From: Putridiphycobacter sp965230195
GTDB lineage: Bacteria; Bacteroidota; Bacteroidia; Flavobacteriales_D; Crocinitomicaceae
DNA length: 64,000 bases
Direction: 5' to 3'
NCBI GenBank assembly: GCA_965230195.1
Contig: OZ245997.1
Span: 1 to 64,000, forward strand
In this document: positions 63,739 through 64,000 of the stretch, one piece after another
Layout: each line of letters begins with the position of its first letter
Position numbering within the stretch: the first letter of the stretch is position 1
Made by a program: the position numbers and the translations under genes
The notes under the pieces: generated by a model
What the model saw: only the letters and a program-made list of their open reading frames with translations
Databases searched by the model: none
What the model was told of the DNA's origin: nothing

Positions 63739-64000
63739 GTTCATTGACATGCTTTTAATAATCTCTGCATGATGTGTTGTTTAATAAGGTTATATCGATT
63801 CCTCTGCATTCGTATTTCATTACACTGTTACCTTGAGCAATGAGCAAATTCCTTTCCCATCCGTTCTTTAAGAATCTCGGACAAACAAATGTGTGTGTCT
63901 TTTGATTGTGTCTTGTGGGTTTTCAGCCGACTCGACTAGCTACATCTCCAATTCTACATGCGAATGCTCTTATGTTAAGAGATATGCTGTTTATCGGTAA
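63739..64000. other. 3' flank of the patatin gene, nothing recognised
   Basis: This AT-richer stretch is probably the 3' untranslated region and intergenic DNA. There is no reading frame of note. Confidence 0.5.

Noticed and set aside
1..64000. CRISPR arrays, integrases, transposases or prophage genes
   Set aside because: None seen on either strand; the only repeats are the short ones listed and the 240-bp inverted pair.

Overview
The window is a mosaic of three unrelated DNA sources. Bases 1 to about 19,010 are a bacterial chromosome segment, most likely alphaproteobacterial: densely packed intron-free genes, a gspG-N type II secretion cluster, a three-gene proton-translocating transhydrogenase (pntAA-pntAB-pntB) and guaA/rsmB/guaB. 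Bases about 19,010 to 24,000 are from a different, lower-GC bacterium of Bacteroidota type (lipoproteins, a Crp-family regulator starting at TTG), and several of its genes are broken by single-base indels. Bases about 24,000 to 64,000 are nuclear DNA of a photosynthetic, flagellated eukaryote with very short introns. Genes for a Rubisco accumulation factor (Raf1), a chlorophyll b reductase (NOL/NYC1 type), a plant-type aspartic protease with a saposin-like insert, an ILR3-like bHLH factor and a complete HYDIN gene suggest a green-lineage alga. The most economical reading is an algal culture or holobiont assembly in which bacterial DNA was joined to an algal scaffold.

Bacterial block 1: gspG(partial)-H-I-J-K-L-M-N and a lipoprotein gene (+); galU, a small membrane protein gene and an SDR gene (-); pntAA-pntAB-pntB and an OxyR-type regulator (+); a dicarboxylate/amino-acid:cation symporter (-); a CAT-anticodon tRNA (+); guaA and rsmB (-); a GNAT acetyltransferase (+); a GST and guaB (-). 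guaB loses its N-terminal part at the first junction.

Bacterial block 2: a lectin-fold lipoprotein, a Tat-exported epimerase-like protein and a small lipoprotein (all frameshifted), a two-helix membrane protein, a lipocalin-like lipoprotein, a Crp/Fnr regulator and an NTF2/SnoaL-like protein that is cut off at the second junction.

Eukaryotic block: a partial PAN/Apple-domain gene, about 3 kb without recognisable genes but with an inverted repeat pair, then closely packed genes: an unknown protein, an F-box/LRR protein, an equilibrative nucleoside transporter, two related Cys-rich membrane proteins, NOL, the aspartic protease, Raf1, methylcrotonyl-CoA carboxylase beta, plastid acetylglutamate kinase, a COX7a-like subunit, a plastid-targeted CpmA/LarB-like protein, HYDIN (about 13 kb) and a bHLH factor; a further 3.3 kb without recognised genes; and a secreted patatin. 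I rebuilt exon chains by hand. For ten intron-containing genes (27563, F-box, ENT, Cys-rich 32266, NOL, protease, Raf1, MCC beta, argB, CpmA-like) plus the COX7a-like, bHLH and patatin genes the summed exon length is an exact multiple of three. Introns run about 35-65 nt and many carry a TGATGTGAC-like branch-site motif. Several gene pairs start head to head less than 100 bp apart (Raf1/MCC, argB/COX7a-like, CpmA-like/HYDIN).
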